Translations under genes and position numbers: made by a program
Source: CAYLRY01 sp964386535
Lineage (GTDB): Bacteria; Chloroflexota; Dehalococcoidia; Dehalococcoidales; UBA3254
DNA: 64,000 bases
Reading direction: 5' to 3'
Assembly (NCBI GenBank): GCA_964386535.1
Contig: CAYLRY010000007.1
Coordinates: 28,946-92,945 of the forward strand
Shown here: in pieces, positions 17,281-25,864 of the stretch
Numbering within the stretch: position 1 is the first letter of the stretch
Layout of the letters: the number at the start of each line of letters is the position of its first letter
The notes under the pieces: generated by a model
Databases searched by the model: none
The model's input: the letters and a program-made list of their open reading frames with translations, nothing else
What the model was told of the DNA's origin: nothing

Positions 17281-18789
17281 ATGGAGATTAAGGCAATCAC
17301 TGGAGATATCACCAAAAGTGAAAGCCAGGCTATCATTTTAGGTTATTATGAAGATGCAGGACAACTTGAAAATGAACTGGCAAAAGTAGATGAAGCTCTG
17401 GGAGGTTCCATATACCGGTTAATTAAACAGGGGGAAATTAAAGGAAAATATAAAGAGATAACGCTTTTATACACGCTTGGGAAGTTACCATTTGCCAAGG
17501 TGATAATCCTGGGGCTGGGTAAAAAAGCTGAATTAAATCCTGATAAAATCAGGGTGGTTGTTGCGGAAGTCTGCAAGTTCCTCAAACAGAAGAATACGGA
17601 AAAAATAGATACTGCGCTTTTAGGTAGAGATACAGGCAGGTTTGGAGTAGAAGTTCTGGTACAGAGTATGGCTGAAGGAGCCTTACTGGGCACTTATACT
17701 TTCCGTAAGCATATGACCAGACCTGCTGAGGGTAATGAGATAAAAGAGTTAAGGATTGTCAACTCTGATCCGGGGATTTTTAATGCCCTGGAAAAAGGTT
17801 GTAGTAACGGGAGAATCAATGCCGAAGCCGTCATACTGGCAAGAGATATGGTTAATGAACCGTCAAATAAACTATCCCCTGCGGATATGGCTGAAATAGC
17901 AGGACAAATATCCAAAAGACATAATCTTAATATCAAAGTTATTGAGCGTGAGGAAATGCAAACTCTGGGTATGGGTGGTCTTTTAGGAGTTTCCCAGGGC
18001 ACTCAGCAACCTCCAAAATTCATTGTATTAACTTACAAAGGTAGAGAAAGTGATGAGTTGGATATTGCCCTGATAGGTAAGGGGATTACCTTTGATTCTG
18101 GTGGGATCTCGATTAAACCCTCTGAAAATATGGGTGATATGAAAGGAGATATGGCAGGAGGAGCTTCAGTAATGGGAGCAATAAGCGCAATTGCTGAATA
18201 TAAACCTGCAATCAATGTGGCTGCCATTATTCCTGCAACCGAAAATATGCCCAGTGGAACGGCTTTAAAACCCGGAGATGTGATCACCTTGATGAATGGA
18301 AAAACCGCCGAGATTATCTCAACAGATGCAGAAGGCCGTTTGATTTTAGCTGATGCCTTAAGTTATGCGCACAAAATTGGATCTAAACGGATGGTAGATG
18401 TAGCTACTCTGACCGGAGCTTGCTCAGTTGCACTGGGTAATGTTTGTACCGGCGCTTTTACCAATAGTCAGGAACTGGTTGACCAGGTGATTGCCGCCGG
18501 AAGAGATGCCGGAGAGTGTATCTGGCAAATGCCCATGAATGAAGAATATAAAGAGCAGAATCAAAGCAATGTAGCAGATGTCAAAAACACCGGCGGCAGG
18601 TTAGCAGGGGCTATCACTGCTGCCTGTTTTCTAAGTGAATTTGTTGAAACTACTCCTTGGGTACATCTGGATATTGCCGGCACCAGCATGCTGGATAAAG
18701 ACAGGGGTTACCAGATAAAAGGAGCCACCGGTATAATGGTGCGGACTTTAATTAACCTGGTTCTATCCCTGGCTGAAAAACACTTATAA
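17281..18789 (+). CDS. pepA: Leucyl aminopeptidase (M17 family)
   Basis: This is a cytosolic two-metal aminopeptidase. The N-terminal ~150 residues are the less conserved macrodomain-like part. The C-terminal peptidase domain carries ALIGKGITFDSGGISIKPS, the signature NTDAEGRLIL-like segment (here STDAEGRLILADAL) and NVCTGAFTNS. The metal- and catalysis-linked Lys, Asp and Glu residues in these motifs are present. Start ATG 17281 is chosen because AAAAAGGAG stands 6 bases upstream; an in-frame TTG lies 18 bases earlier. Its 502 residues are normal. It is followed after 39 bases by plsC. Confidence 0.94.
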   Translation: MEIKAITGDITKSESQAIILGYYEDAGQLENELAKVDEALGGSIYRLIKQGEIKGKYKEITLLYTLGKLPFAKVIILGLGKKAELNPDKIRVVVAEVCKFLKQKNTEKIDTALLGRDTGRFGVEVLVQSMAEGALLGTYTFRKHMTRPAEGNEIKELRIVNSDPGIFNALEKGCSNGRINAEAVILARDMVNEPSNKLSPADMAEIAGQISKRHNLNIKVIEREEMQTLGMGGLLGVSQGTQQPPKFIVLTYKGRESDELDIALIGKGITFDSGGISIKPSENMGDMKGDMAGGASVMGAISAIAEYKPAINVAAIIPATENMPSGTALKPGDVITLMNGKTAEIISTDAEGRLILADALSYAHKIGSKRMVDVATLTGACSVALGNVCTGAFTNSQELVDQVIAAGRDAGECIWQMPMNEEYKEQNQSNVADVKNTGGRLAGAITAACFLSEFVETTPWVHLDIAGTSMLDKDRGYQIKGATGIMVRTLINLVLSLAEKHL

Positions 18790-18828
18790 TAGAGATCATC
18801 CTGAAATTAAGGAAGGCTGTTAACTAAT

Positions 18829-19455
18829 TTGTATTACATTGAAGTATTTCTTACACGCCTGCTGGTACTAATCTTTACCCGTTTCAGAATTGAGGGGAAG
18901 TTGAACGTACCGCGTACAGGGCCTTTGCTGGTGGTGGCCAATCACCTGGGAGTGAGTGATCCTCCTATTTTGGGGGCATGTCTGGGAAGAAGGGTATTTT
19001 TCATGGCTAAAGAGGAATTATTTAGAAATACACTCTCAAGGTATTTCGTACGTCAGTTTGGCGCTTTTCCTGTACGCAGGGGGCGTTCCGATATTGAAGC
19101 ATTCAGACAGGCCGGCAGGATTATTCAGGAAGGAAAAGCACTGGTGATGTTTCCTGAAGGTAAAAGGAGTAAGACTGCCAGCTTACAAACAGCCCAGTTA
19201 GGTTCAGCGTTCATTGCATATCATTACCAAGTGCCTATCCTGCCTGTTGGTATTACAGGTACTGAGGCAATTCATGGACTGAGTTGGATCTGGCATAGAC
19301 CTGTAATAAAATTCGTAATCGGAAAACCAATTCAATTACCGGGAAAACAGAATGGGCTGACCAGAGAACAATTATTGGAGTATACTGACCTGATCATGAG
19401 GCGTATTTCAGAGCTTCTGCCTGAAAAATATCAGGGGAATTATCCAGTAAGGTGA
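18829..19455 (+). CDS. plsC: 1-acyl-sn-glycerol-3-phosphate acyltransferase PlsC
   Basis: This membrane-associated enzyme acylates lysophosphatidic acid in phospholipid synthesis. The HX4D motif is seen as NHLGVSD (residues 43-49) and the second block as FPEGKRSK; FPVRRG lies between them. Its 208 residues are short but normal for this family. The start is TTG at 18829 with GGAAGG upstream. It lies 6 bases before ispH, an arrangement (plsC with ispH) also seen in Clostridia. Confidence 0.92.
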   Translation: MYYIEVFLTRLLVLIFTRFRIEGKLNVPRTGPLLVVANHLGVSDPPILGACLGRRVFFMAKEELFRNTLSRYFVRQFGAFPVRRGRSDIEAFRQAGRIIQEGKALVMFPEGKRSKTASLQTAQLGSAFIAYHYQVPILPVGITGTEAIHGLSWIWHRPVIKFVIGKPIQLPGKQNGLTREQLLEYTDLIMRRISELLPEKYQGNYPVR

Positions 19456-19461
19456 AATTAA

Positions 19462-20319
19462 ATGAAGATGAAAGTTGTAAAAGCGCCGGAAATAGGTTTT
19501 TGTTTTGGCGTCAGGCGAGCTATCGATATGCTTGAAAAAGCTGCTAAAGAAAACGGCCGGTTGGACACCCTGGGAGCAGTAGTTCATAATGATCAGGTAT
19601 TACAAAGACTAAATAATATTGGAATAGGTGTCATTAAAGGTTTGGATGAAATCCAGAGCGGTATGGTAGCAATCAGCAGCCACGGTGTTAGTCCTCAAAT
19701 AGAGGCCGAATTAAAAGAAAAAAACGTTAAAATAATCGATACAACCTGTCCCTCCGTAAGGCGGGTACAGATGGCTGCTCGCAAATTAACCGAAAATGGT
19801 TACTACGTGGTCATCTTTGGTGATGCCAAGCATCCGGAGGTGAAGGGGATACTGGGGTATGCTCAAGGCAAAGGACTGGCCACACTTAACGTAGAACCAT
19901 TCAAAAAGGGTGTGAATTTACCCGGAAAACTGGGAATTATCGCTCAGACTACACAGATACAGGATTCATATATCTCATTTGTTAAAGAAATGCTTGATCT
20001 GGCTTTAACCGGTAACTCCGAAATGCATATCTTAAATACACTCTGCAATAATACCCGGAAAAGACAGTCTGTATCCCTGGATCTGGCGAAGAAAGTGGAA
20101 TTAATGCTGATAGTGGGCGGCAAATCCAGTGCAAATACCAGACGCTTATTTGAGTTATGTTCAGGTGTAACTGAAACTTACTTAATAGAAAAAGCTGAAG
20201 AAATTAACCCGGACTGGTTAATTGGGAAGAGTTTTGTTGGCGTTGCCAGTGGTGCTTCTACATCTGAAGAGACGGTAGATGAAGTGGTCCGCTATCTTGA
20301 AAATATAGAGAATGACTAG
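19462..20319 (+). CDS. ispH: 4-hydroxy-3-methylbut-2-enyl diphosphate reductase
   Basis: IspH is the last enzyme of the MEP isoprenoid pathway and carries a [4Fe-4S] cluster. The three cluster cysteines are seen in GFCFGVRRA, DTTCPSVRRV and NTLCNNTRK. The E/T/N active-site region and the C-terminal GVASGASTSEETV segment are present. It is 285 aa and, unlike in many Clostridia, is not fused to ribosomal protein S1. It follows plsC by 6 bases. About 150 bases later begins the promoter of the next operon. Confidence 0.96.
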   Translation: MKMKVVKAPEIGFCFGVRRAIDMLEKAAKENGRLDTLGAVVHNDQVLQRLNNIGIGVIKGLDEIQSGMVAISSHGVSPQIEAELKEKNVKIIDTTCPSVRRVQMAARKLTENGYYVVIFGDAKHPEVKGILGYAQGKGLATLNVEPFKKGVNLPGKLGIIAQTTQIQDSYISFVKEMLDLALTGNSEMHILNTLCNNTRKRQSVSLDLAKKVELMLIVGGKSSANTRRLFELCSGVTETYLIEKAEEINPDWLIGKSFVGVASGASTSEETVDEVVRYLENIEND

Positions 20320-20465
20320 CGGCAAGTATATGCACCGGAAAGTCATATCTCCAGTTTTTTAAAAGTACCATTCATGATTACTCAATGATATAGGAATATG
20401 TATTGAATTATCATTTTGGACTATTTTTTAGTATTGCTAATTAGTTGCATGGAATGAAGCTGAAT

Positions 20466-20494
20466 TTGACAGCCGATAGGGGATAAGGTAGAAT
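20466..20494 (+). promoter_or_regulatory. Sigma-70-type promoter of the BFN-ATP synthase operon
   Basis: A perfect TTGACA (20466-20471) is followed after exactly 17 bases by TAGAAT (20489-20494). The first gene downstream starts at 20530 with GGAGG 8 bases before its ATG. This is the only clear promoter seen ahead of the atp genes, so it probably drives the nuclease-like gene and the whole operon. Confidence 0.8.
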
Positions 20495-20529
20495 TTTTCA
20501 AGGCGGCTGGAAACACAGGAGGACCGGCT

Positions 20530-21081
20530 ATGATTGAAATGACTGTTGACAGCATTCGTGTTAGCCTCATGAATTACCAGAGAGTGGTAATTCTAAAAGA
20601 AAAAACCGCAGAACGATATTTACCCATCTGGATTGGGCCTTCTGAAGCAGATGCAATTGCTGTTAAATTACAGGGGGTAAGTGTGCCACGGCCCTTAACC
20701 CACGATTTACTGTGCTCAATTATTGATGCTTTGGGAGCTACCATAAACTCTATAGTAGTTAGCGATCTCAAGAATGATACCTTTTTTGCTAAGATTTTAC
20801 TGAGTGTGGACGGCGAACAGATGGAGGTTGATTCTCGTCCCAGCGATGCACTGGCCCTGGCGGTCAGGGCTGAGGTACCCATATTTGCCGAAGATGCTGT
20901 ATTAGATAAAGCTGGTATATTACTGGACCGGGAGACCGGCAAACCTTTAGCATCTCCAGAAGGGATGGCTTCTAAAGAGGCGGACGCTAAATTAAGTGAG
21001 GATGATATGAAAAAGATGTCTGCCTTTTATGATTTCATCAATACCCTGGATTTAGAAGACTTCGACAAGCGTAAATCTTAA
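20530..21081 (+). CDS. Bifunctional nuclease family protein (BFN, DUF151)
   Basis: The 183-aa protein carries a BFN/DUF151 domain over residues ~1-135, with LPIWIGPSEADAIA, TFFAKILL and DSRPSDALALAVR. Homologues have been reported to have RNase and DNase activity, but the cellular role is unclear. The C-terminal 45 residues are an acidic helical tail. It is the first gene after the promoter at 20466 and stands 27 bases before the atp genes, so it is probably co-transcribed with them. Confidence 0.88.
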   Translation: MIEMTVDSIRVSLMNYQRVVILKEKTAERYLPIWIGPSEADAIAVKLQGVSVPRPLTHDLLCSIIDALGATINSIVVSDLKNDTFFAKILLSVDGEQMEVDSRPSDALALAVRAEVPIFAEDAVLDKAGILLDRETGKPLASPEGMASKEADAKLSEDDMKKMSAFYDFINTLDLEDFDKRKS

Positions 21082-21108
21082 TTATTCCTTTAATCTGGGC
21101 TGGCGACG

Positions 21109-21330
21109 ATGGATAAATGGGGTCCGGCCGCGAGATTGATAGGGGTGGGCTTTTATATAGGCGTTTGCCTGGTGGGTGGCGCAGTAGCAGGGGTGTGGCT
21201 GGACCGGAAATTCAATACCCAGCCTATATTTATGTTAAGTGGTTTGCTGGTGGGTTTAATTTTAGCTGCCTGGGGTGTTTATCAAATGCTTCTGCCTATG
21301 TTAAAAAACAATAAAAAGGAGAGGAGATAA
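21109..21330 (+). CDS. atpZ: AtpZ/AtpI-family small membrane protein
   Basis: A 73-aa protein with two transmembrane helices (about residues 8-30 and 40-62) and a basic tail, KNNKKERR. AtpI/AtpZ proteins help assemble the c-ring or carry divalent cations, and their genes head many atp operons. Here it directly precedes atpB with 3 bases between. The GxxxG-rich first helix (GGAVAGVWLD) and the second helix LLVGLILAAWGVYQMLLP match the family. Confidence 0.82.
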   Translation: MDKWGPAARLIGVGFYIGVCLVGGAVAGVWLDRKFNTQPIFMLSGLLVGLILAAWGVYQMLLPMLKNNKKERR

Positions 21331-21333
21331 CCA

Positions 21334-22296
21334 GTGCCAAAGAGGGGATGTCTGGGTTGTTCTTTTCCCCTTATCATAGGTATCGGAATTATCGTATTCG
21401 CTCTTACTATAGTCGGCATCCTCACCGGTTCCATAGGTACCAAATTATTAGGTAGAAGTGTAGGCCCTGAATGGCTCCATGTTCCTGCTCCTCAAGTTGA
21501 ACTCCCTCCTGAAGCACTTTTTTCAATTGGCGCTTTCCATGTAACCAATACCATGATTACCGCCTGGATTACGATAATACTGATTATAGTTTTATCTTAC
21601 CTGGCTTTCCGGCGTCCAAAATTGGTACCTTCAGGTCTTCAGGCTTTAATGGAAGCTGTTTTCGGGGTTCTTCTGGGTTTTTGTACGGGTGTATGCGGGG
21701 AAAAGAACGGACGCCGTTTTTTTCCTGTGATGGCTACCATCGTAATTTTTGTGGTAATCAACGCCTGGTTGAACTTGTTGCCTGTTTTTGGCAGCGCTTT
21801 TTACCTCATAGAAGGAGAAAAACATATACCTCTTTTAAGGGGAGCCAATACCGATTTGAATGTTACTCTGGCTCTGGCAATTTTTTCCTTTATAGCAGTT
21901 GAATATTATGGCATTAAAGACCTAGGATTATTCCGGTATCTTAAGAAATTTGTCCGGCTGGGACAATTGAAAAATGGTTTTATTTTACTTTTTAGCGGAA
22001 AGGTTAAATCTGCATTCGGCGCCCTGTTCTTCGGTATCCTGGATGCCTTTGTGGGTTTCCTGGAGACTATCAGTGAGTTTATCCGTTTAATTAGTTTCAG
22101 TTTCCGTCTTTTCGGCAATATGATTGCTGGTGAAATATTGTTACTAGTTCTGGCTTTTTTGGTACCGCTTACACTAGCCACTCCTTTTTATGGCCTTGAA
22201 GCATTCATTGGACTCTTACAGGGTTTTGTTTTCGGTTTTCTTACCCTGATATTCATTAACCTGGCAGTAACCAGCCATGAGGAAGAACATAGCTAG
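21334..22296 (+). CDS. atpB: F0F1 ATP synthase subunit a
   Basis: Subunit a forms the proton half-channels of the membrane motor. The essential arginine is in SFRLFGNMIAGE, and the last helix carries the usual GLLQGFVFGFLTLIFI. It is 320 aa, longer than the usual 220-270, with an N-terminal extension (hydrophobic helix at residues ~10-32, then a ~45-residue loop) and an extra loop around residues 195-235 (KKFVRLGQLKNG). Such long forms point to Chloroflexota-like lineages, which is a hint only. The GTG start at 21334 follows GGAGAGGAG. Confidence 0.95.
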   Translation: MPKRGCLGCSFPLIIGIGIIVFALTIVGILTGSIGTKLLGRSVGPEWLHVPAPQVELPPEALFSIGAFHVTNTMITAWITIILIIVLSYLAFRRPKLVPSGLQALMEAVFGVLLGFCTGVCGEKNGRRFFPVMATIVIFVVINAWLNLLPVFGSAFYLIEGEKHIPLLRGANTDLNVTLALAIFSFIAVEYYGIKDLGLFRYLKKFVRLGQLKNGFILLFSGKVKSAFGALFFGILDAFVGFLETISEFIRLISFSFRLFGNMIAGEILLLVLAFLVPLTLATPFYGLEAFIGLLQGFVFGFLTLIFINLAVTSHEEEHS

Positions 22297-22346
22297 CATT
22301 AAATTTATTTTAAAGGCGTAATAGGAATTACGAGAGGGGGATAAAC

Positions 22347-22574
22347 ATGGATCCAGAAGCAATGAAATCATTAGCAGCCGGCCTGGCTATTGGATTTGGT
22401 GCATTGGGGCCGGGGATTGGCATCGGTATTTTAGGATACGGCGCCATGCAGGCTATAGGCCGTAATCCTGAAGCCAGAGGAGCTATCCAGCAAAATATGA
22501 TATTAGGCATCGTTTTCGCTGAAGCTATTGCCATTTATGCTCTAATCATTGCTATCATCCTCGCCTTACTATGA
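22347..22574 (+). CDS. atpE: F0F1 ATP synthase subunit c
   Basis: This 75-aa hairpin protein forms the rotor ring. Helix 1 has the glycine-rich GALGPGIGIGILGYG; the loop is RNPEA; helix 2 carries the ion-binding Glu59 in IVFAEAIAIYALI. The sodium-type ligands are absent: the Gln of helix 1 is Ile26, and the residue after Glu59 is Ala instead of Ser or Thr. A proton-coupled enzyme is therefore predicted. GAGAGGGGG precedes the ATG. Confidence 0.97.
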   Translation: MDPEAMKSLAAGLAIGFGALGPGIGIGILGYGAMQAIGRNPEARGAIQQNMILGIVFAEAIAIYALIIAIILALL

Positions 22575-22630
22575 TTTGTATTACCAATTTACTTACTACT
22601 TTGTTGGATTAATGGCCAGGGGGTAATGTT

Positions 22631-23131
22631 ATGGGCGAGCTTGGAGTAGAATGGGCGGTATTGATTTCACAACTGGTGGCCTTTATTATCTTGTTTTTCG
22701 TTTTACGAATGGTACTGTATAAACCCATGTTGAGGATACTGGATGAACGCTCTAAAAGGATCAGAGAAAGCCTGGAACAGGCAGAGGCGGTTAAAGAGCA
22801 GTCAATGCATGCAGAAGAGGAAGTAAAGAAGCAAATTCAAGAAGCCAGCCTGCAGGGACAGGAACTGATAGCAAGGGCTTCGCAAAATGGTGAAGAAATC
22901 CGGAGAAAAGCCCAGGAACAGGCTAAACTGGATGCTGAAGGCCTGATAGCCAGAGCCAGACAGGAGATCAAGACCGAAAGGGATGAAGCGATTGATGAAA
23001 TACGCCGTGAATTTGCAGATTTAACAGTCCTGGCAGCAGGTAAAGTAATCGGAAGATCGCTGGATAAAGAATCTCATAAGGAATTGATCGATAAGGTATT
23101 AAAAGAAAGTAAAACGTTAAATAAAGGCTAA
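22631..23131 (+). CDS. atpF: F0F1 ATP synthase subunit b
   Basis: Subunit b is the peripheral stalk. The 166-aa protein has one N-terminal transmembrane helix (residues ~8-28, VLISQLVAFIILFFVLRMV), then KPMLRILDERSKRI and a long Glu/Lys/Gln-rich amphipathic helix that would form the coiled coil. The C terminus (GKVIGRSLDKESHKELIDKV) is the region that binds delta. It is in the usual place between atpE and atpH. Confidence 0.94.
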   Translation: MGELGVEWAVLISQLVAFIILFFVLRMVLYKPMLRILDERSKRIRESLEQAEAVKEQSMHAEEEVKKQIQEASLQGQELIARASQNGEEIRRKAQEQAKLDAEGLIARARQEIKTERDEAIDEIRREFADLTVLAAGKVIGRSLDKESHKELIDKVLKESKTLNKG

Positions 23132-23152
23132 ATAGAAACTGGAGATATTATT

Positions 23153-23695
23153 TTGGCCACAAAAGTAATTCAAGCTAAACGTTATGCACAGGCTATATTT
23201 GAAATTGCGCGGGAACGTAATGAGCTGGATAGATGGCAAACGGACCTTAAAAAACTGTCAGGTATGGCTAAAATATTTGAGTTTGTGACTGTGATGGACA
23301 ATCCCAATTTGGCATTCCAAGAAAAAAGCCGGCTTTTAAACCTTAACATCAAGGATATCAGTCCGCTGGCATTAAACCTGGCATATCTTTTAATAAGTCA
23401 TGGGAAATTTTATTTACTAACCAGTATTACTTCAGAATACCAGCGTTTACTGGATAGTTTTCGTGGAATCGAAATGGCTGATGTGACTACGGCTGTACCG
23501 TTGGAGGCAGGAGGAAAGTCACTTTTAGCCAAACAATTGGAGGAGTTGACCGGGAAAAAAATATTGATGAACCTAAAAGTTGATCCGGGTATTATGGGAG
23601 GTATAATTATCCGGACAGGGGGAAAACTTGTCGATGGCAGCACCTCCTCCCGGCTGGCAGCTCTTAGAGAGGAACTGGCCGGCGCCGGTAATTAG
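23153..23695 (+). CDS. atpH: F0F1 ATP synthase subunit delta
   Basis: Subunit delta joins the stator stalk to the top of F1. The 180-aa protein starts with TTG at 23153 (GGAG upstream) and shows RYAQAIFEIARERNELDRW, LLISHGKFYLL and near the end VDPGIMGGIIIRTGGKLVDGS, which is the family's most conserved segment. In most bacteria atpA follows directly; here an acetyl-CoA synthetase gene intervenes. Confidence 0.94.
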   Translation: MATKVIQAKRYAQAIFEIARERNELDRWQTDLKKLSGMAKIFEFVTVMDNPNLAFQEKSRLLNLNIKDISPLALNLAYLLISHGKFYLLTSITSEYQRLLDSFRGIEMADVTTAVPLEAGGKSLLAKQLEELTGKKILMNLKVDPGIMGGIIIRTGGKLVDGSTSSRLAALREELAGAGN

Positions 23696-23794
23696 CCTTT
23701 GGCCCGTATCTCAAGTAATTATCCAAGATATCTTTAATAAAAAATTAGTCATTAGACTGAAAATAAATATTTTAATGGTTAAGGAGGGTATCTC

Positions 23795-25774
23795 ATGGCG
23801 GAAAACACTATCACTTCCATGATGGAGGAGAAGAGAATATTTCAATCTCCTAAAGAACTCAGTAAAAAGGCATATATCAAAAGTTTCGACGAGTACAAAA
23901 AGATATACCAAAGATCAATTGATGACCCTGAAGGTTTCTGGGGTGAAATGGCTCAGCAATTAGACTGGTATAAGAAATGGAATAAAGTGCTGGTAGAAGA
24001 CTTTGCTAAAGCCAAACATTCCTGGTTTATCGGCGGAAAATTAAACGTTAGTTATAATTGCGTTGATCGCCACTGTAAAACCTGGCGGCGGAACAAAGCT
24101 GCCATCATTTGGCAAGGTGAACCTCTGGGTGAAACCCGTACACTCACCTATCAGGAGTTATATTATGAAGTAACCAAATTTGCCAATGTTCTGAAGAAGA
24201 TGGGTGTTAAAAAAGGCGACCGGGTTTGTGTATATCTACCCATGATTCCCGAACTGGCTGTAGCTATGCTGGCTTGTGCCAGAATCGGCGCTATTCATAC
24301 CGTAGTATTTGGCGGATTCAGCGCAGAAGCTTTACGCGATAGGATTCAGGATAGCCAGGCCAGCCTGTTAATTTGCGCAGACGGGTACTATCGCTCTGGT
24401 AAAACCGTAGCCAGCAAAGCTGGCGCCGATACGGCTATGGCAGCCAATCCTTCCATCAAGAATGCTATTGTAGTTAAAAGAGCTAATTGCGAAGTGACCA
24501 TGAAGGAGGGTCGCGATCTTTGGTGGCATGACCTGATGAGTGCCCCAGACATTAAGGCAGAGTGTGAACCTGAAGTCATGGACTCTGAGGATCCGTTGTT
24601 CATACTTTACACCAGCGGCAGCACCGGCAAACCCAAGGGTGTTGTTCATACCCAGGCCGGCTATTTGCTGTATGCGCTGCAAACTGCCAAATGGATTTTT
24701 GATCTTAAAGATGAAGATATACACTGGTGCACAGCGGATATCGGCTGGATTACCGGACATACCTATATTGTATACGGTCCGCTGGCTAATGGGGCTACTT
24801 CTCTTATGTTTGAGAGCGTACCAACTTATCCCAAACCGGACAGATTCTGGGAGATCATTGAAAAATATAAGGTCAGTATTTTCTACACCGCTCCTACCGT
24901 TATCCGTTCTCTGATGAGAGAAAGCATGGACTACATCAATTCCCATGACCTTTCATCCCTGCGGATTCTTGGTAGTGTGGGTGAGCCTATTAATCCTGAG
25001 GTCTGGATCTGGTATTACGAGAATATAGGCAAAAGCAGGTGCCCGCTGGTGGATACCTGGTGGCAGACTGAGACCGGAGGTATCTTAATTTCACCCCTTC
25101 CGGGCGCAGTACCTCAGAAACCAGGCTCTGCTACAGTGCCTTTCCCGGGGTGTGTACCAGCTATTTTAAGAGCTGATGGCTCAGAAGCTGACGTTAACGA
25201 GGGTGGTTATCTGGTTATTAAGAGACCCTGGCCTGGATTAATGCGCCGTATCTGGGGTGATGATAAAGATGATCCGAAATTATTCCTGGAAAAATACTTC
25301 GTCCAGTTCCCGGGCGTTTATACCGTTGGTGATGGCGCTCGTAAAGATGAAGATGGTTATTACTGGCTGATGGGACGTATTGATGACGTCATCAAAGTTT
25401 CAGGACACCGCATCGGCACTGCTGAAGTAGAGAGCGCCCTGGTATCATATCCCTCCGTGGCTGAAGCTGCCGTCGTCGGTATGCCGCACAGCATCAAGGG
25501 TGAAGGTATTTATGCCTATGTTACTCTAAAAGCAGGCATTAATGGCGATGACGCACTGAAGAAAGAACTGGTAGCCCATGTACGTAAGGTCATTGGACCC
25601 ATTGCCAGTCCGGATAAAATCCAGTTTACGGAAGGATTACCCAAAACCAGAAGCGGCAAAATCATGAGAAGAATTCTGGTAAAGATAGCTGCCGGAGATA
25701 CGGCCAATCTGGGTGACACTACCACCTTGGCCGATCCTTCGGTTGTTGATACCTTGATCAAAGGCAAGCAGTAA
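23795..25774 (+). CDS. acs: Acetyl-CoA synthetase (AMP-forming), inserted in the atp operon
   Basis: The enzyme activates acetate with ATP and CoA to acetyl-CoA, AMP and PPi. The 659-aa protein has the N-terminal cap (FWGEMAQQLDWYKKW), the P-loop-like YTSGSTGKPKGVVH, WWQTETGG, the hinge region YWLMGRIDDVIKVSGHRIGT and the C-terminal PKTRSGKIMRR, whose lysine is the known acetylation site. The ATG follows AAGGAGGG. It sits between atpH and atpA on the same strand with about 100 bases before it and no terminator there, so it is probably co-transcribed. This position is unusual for acs. It is highly similar in composition to its neighbours. Confidence 0.96.
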   Translation: MAENTITSMMEEKRIFQSPKELSKKAYIKSFDEYKKIYQRSIDDPEGFWGEMAQQLDWYKKWNKVLVEDFAKAKHSWFIGGKLNVSYNCVDRHCKTWRRNKAAIIWQGEPLGETRTLTYQELYYEVTKFANVLKKMGVKKGDRVCVYLPMIPELAVAMLACARIGAIHTVVFGGFSAEALRDRIQDSQASLLICADGYYRSGKTVASKAGADTAMAANPSIKNAIVVKRANCEVTMKEGRDLWWHDLMSAPDIKAECEPEVMDSEDPLFILYTSGSTGKPKGVVHTQAGYLLYALQTAKWIFDLKDEDIHWCTADIGWITGHTYIVYGPLANGATSLMFESVPTYPKPDRFWEIIEKYKVSIFYTAPTVIRSLMRESMDYINSHDLSSLRILGSVGEPINPEVWIWYYENIGKSRCPLVDTWWQTETGGILISPLPGAVPQKPGSATVPFPGCVPAILRADGSEADVNEGGYLVIKRPWPGLMRRIWGDDKDDPKLFLEKYFVQFPGVYTVGDGARKDEDGYYWLMGRIDDVIKVSGHRIGTAEVESALVSYPSVAEAAVVGMPHSIKGEGIYAYVTLKAGINGDDALKKELVAHVRKVIGPIASPDKIQFTEGLPKTRSGKIMRRILVKIAAGDTANLGDTTTLADPSVVDTLIKGKQ

Positions 25775-25797
25775 TTACAATTCAGGTTAGATTGAAT

Positions 25798-25848
25798 GAA
25801 GGGGGAGCAGGGAATTTTACCCTTTTCCCTTCTTCCCCTTCCTTTTTT
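25798..25848 (+). terminator. Terminator-like hairpin between acs and atpA
   Basis: Outer stem GAAGGGG (25798-25804) pairs with CCCCTTC (25835-25841), and inner stem AGGGAA (25809-25814) pairs with TTCCCT (25825-25830), with a 4x4 internal loop. Six T residues follow (25843-25848). This is a typical intrinsic-terminator layout, but atpA begins only 17 bases later, so some read-through or RNA processing is expected. Confidence 0.6.
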
Positions 25849-25864
25849 AAAGCGAGGAAACGGG

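Noticed and set aside
25796..25864. 23-residue N-terminal extension of atpA
   Set aside because: It would be translated from the terminator-like hairpin, and AtpA proteins normally begin where ATG 25865 does.
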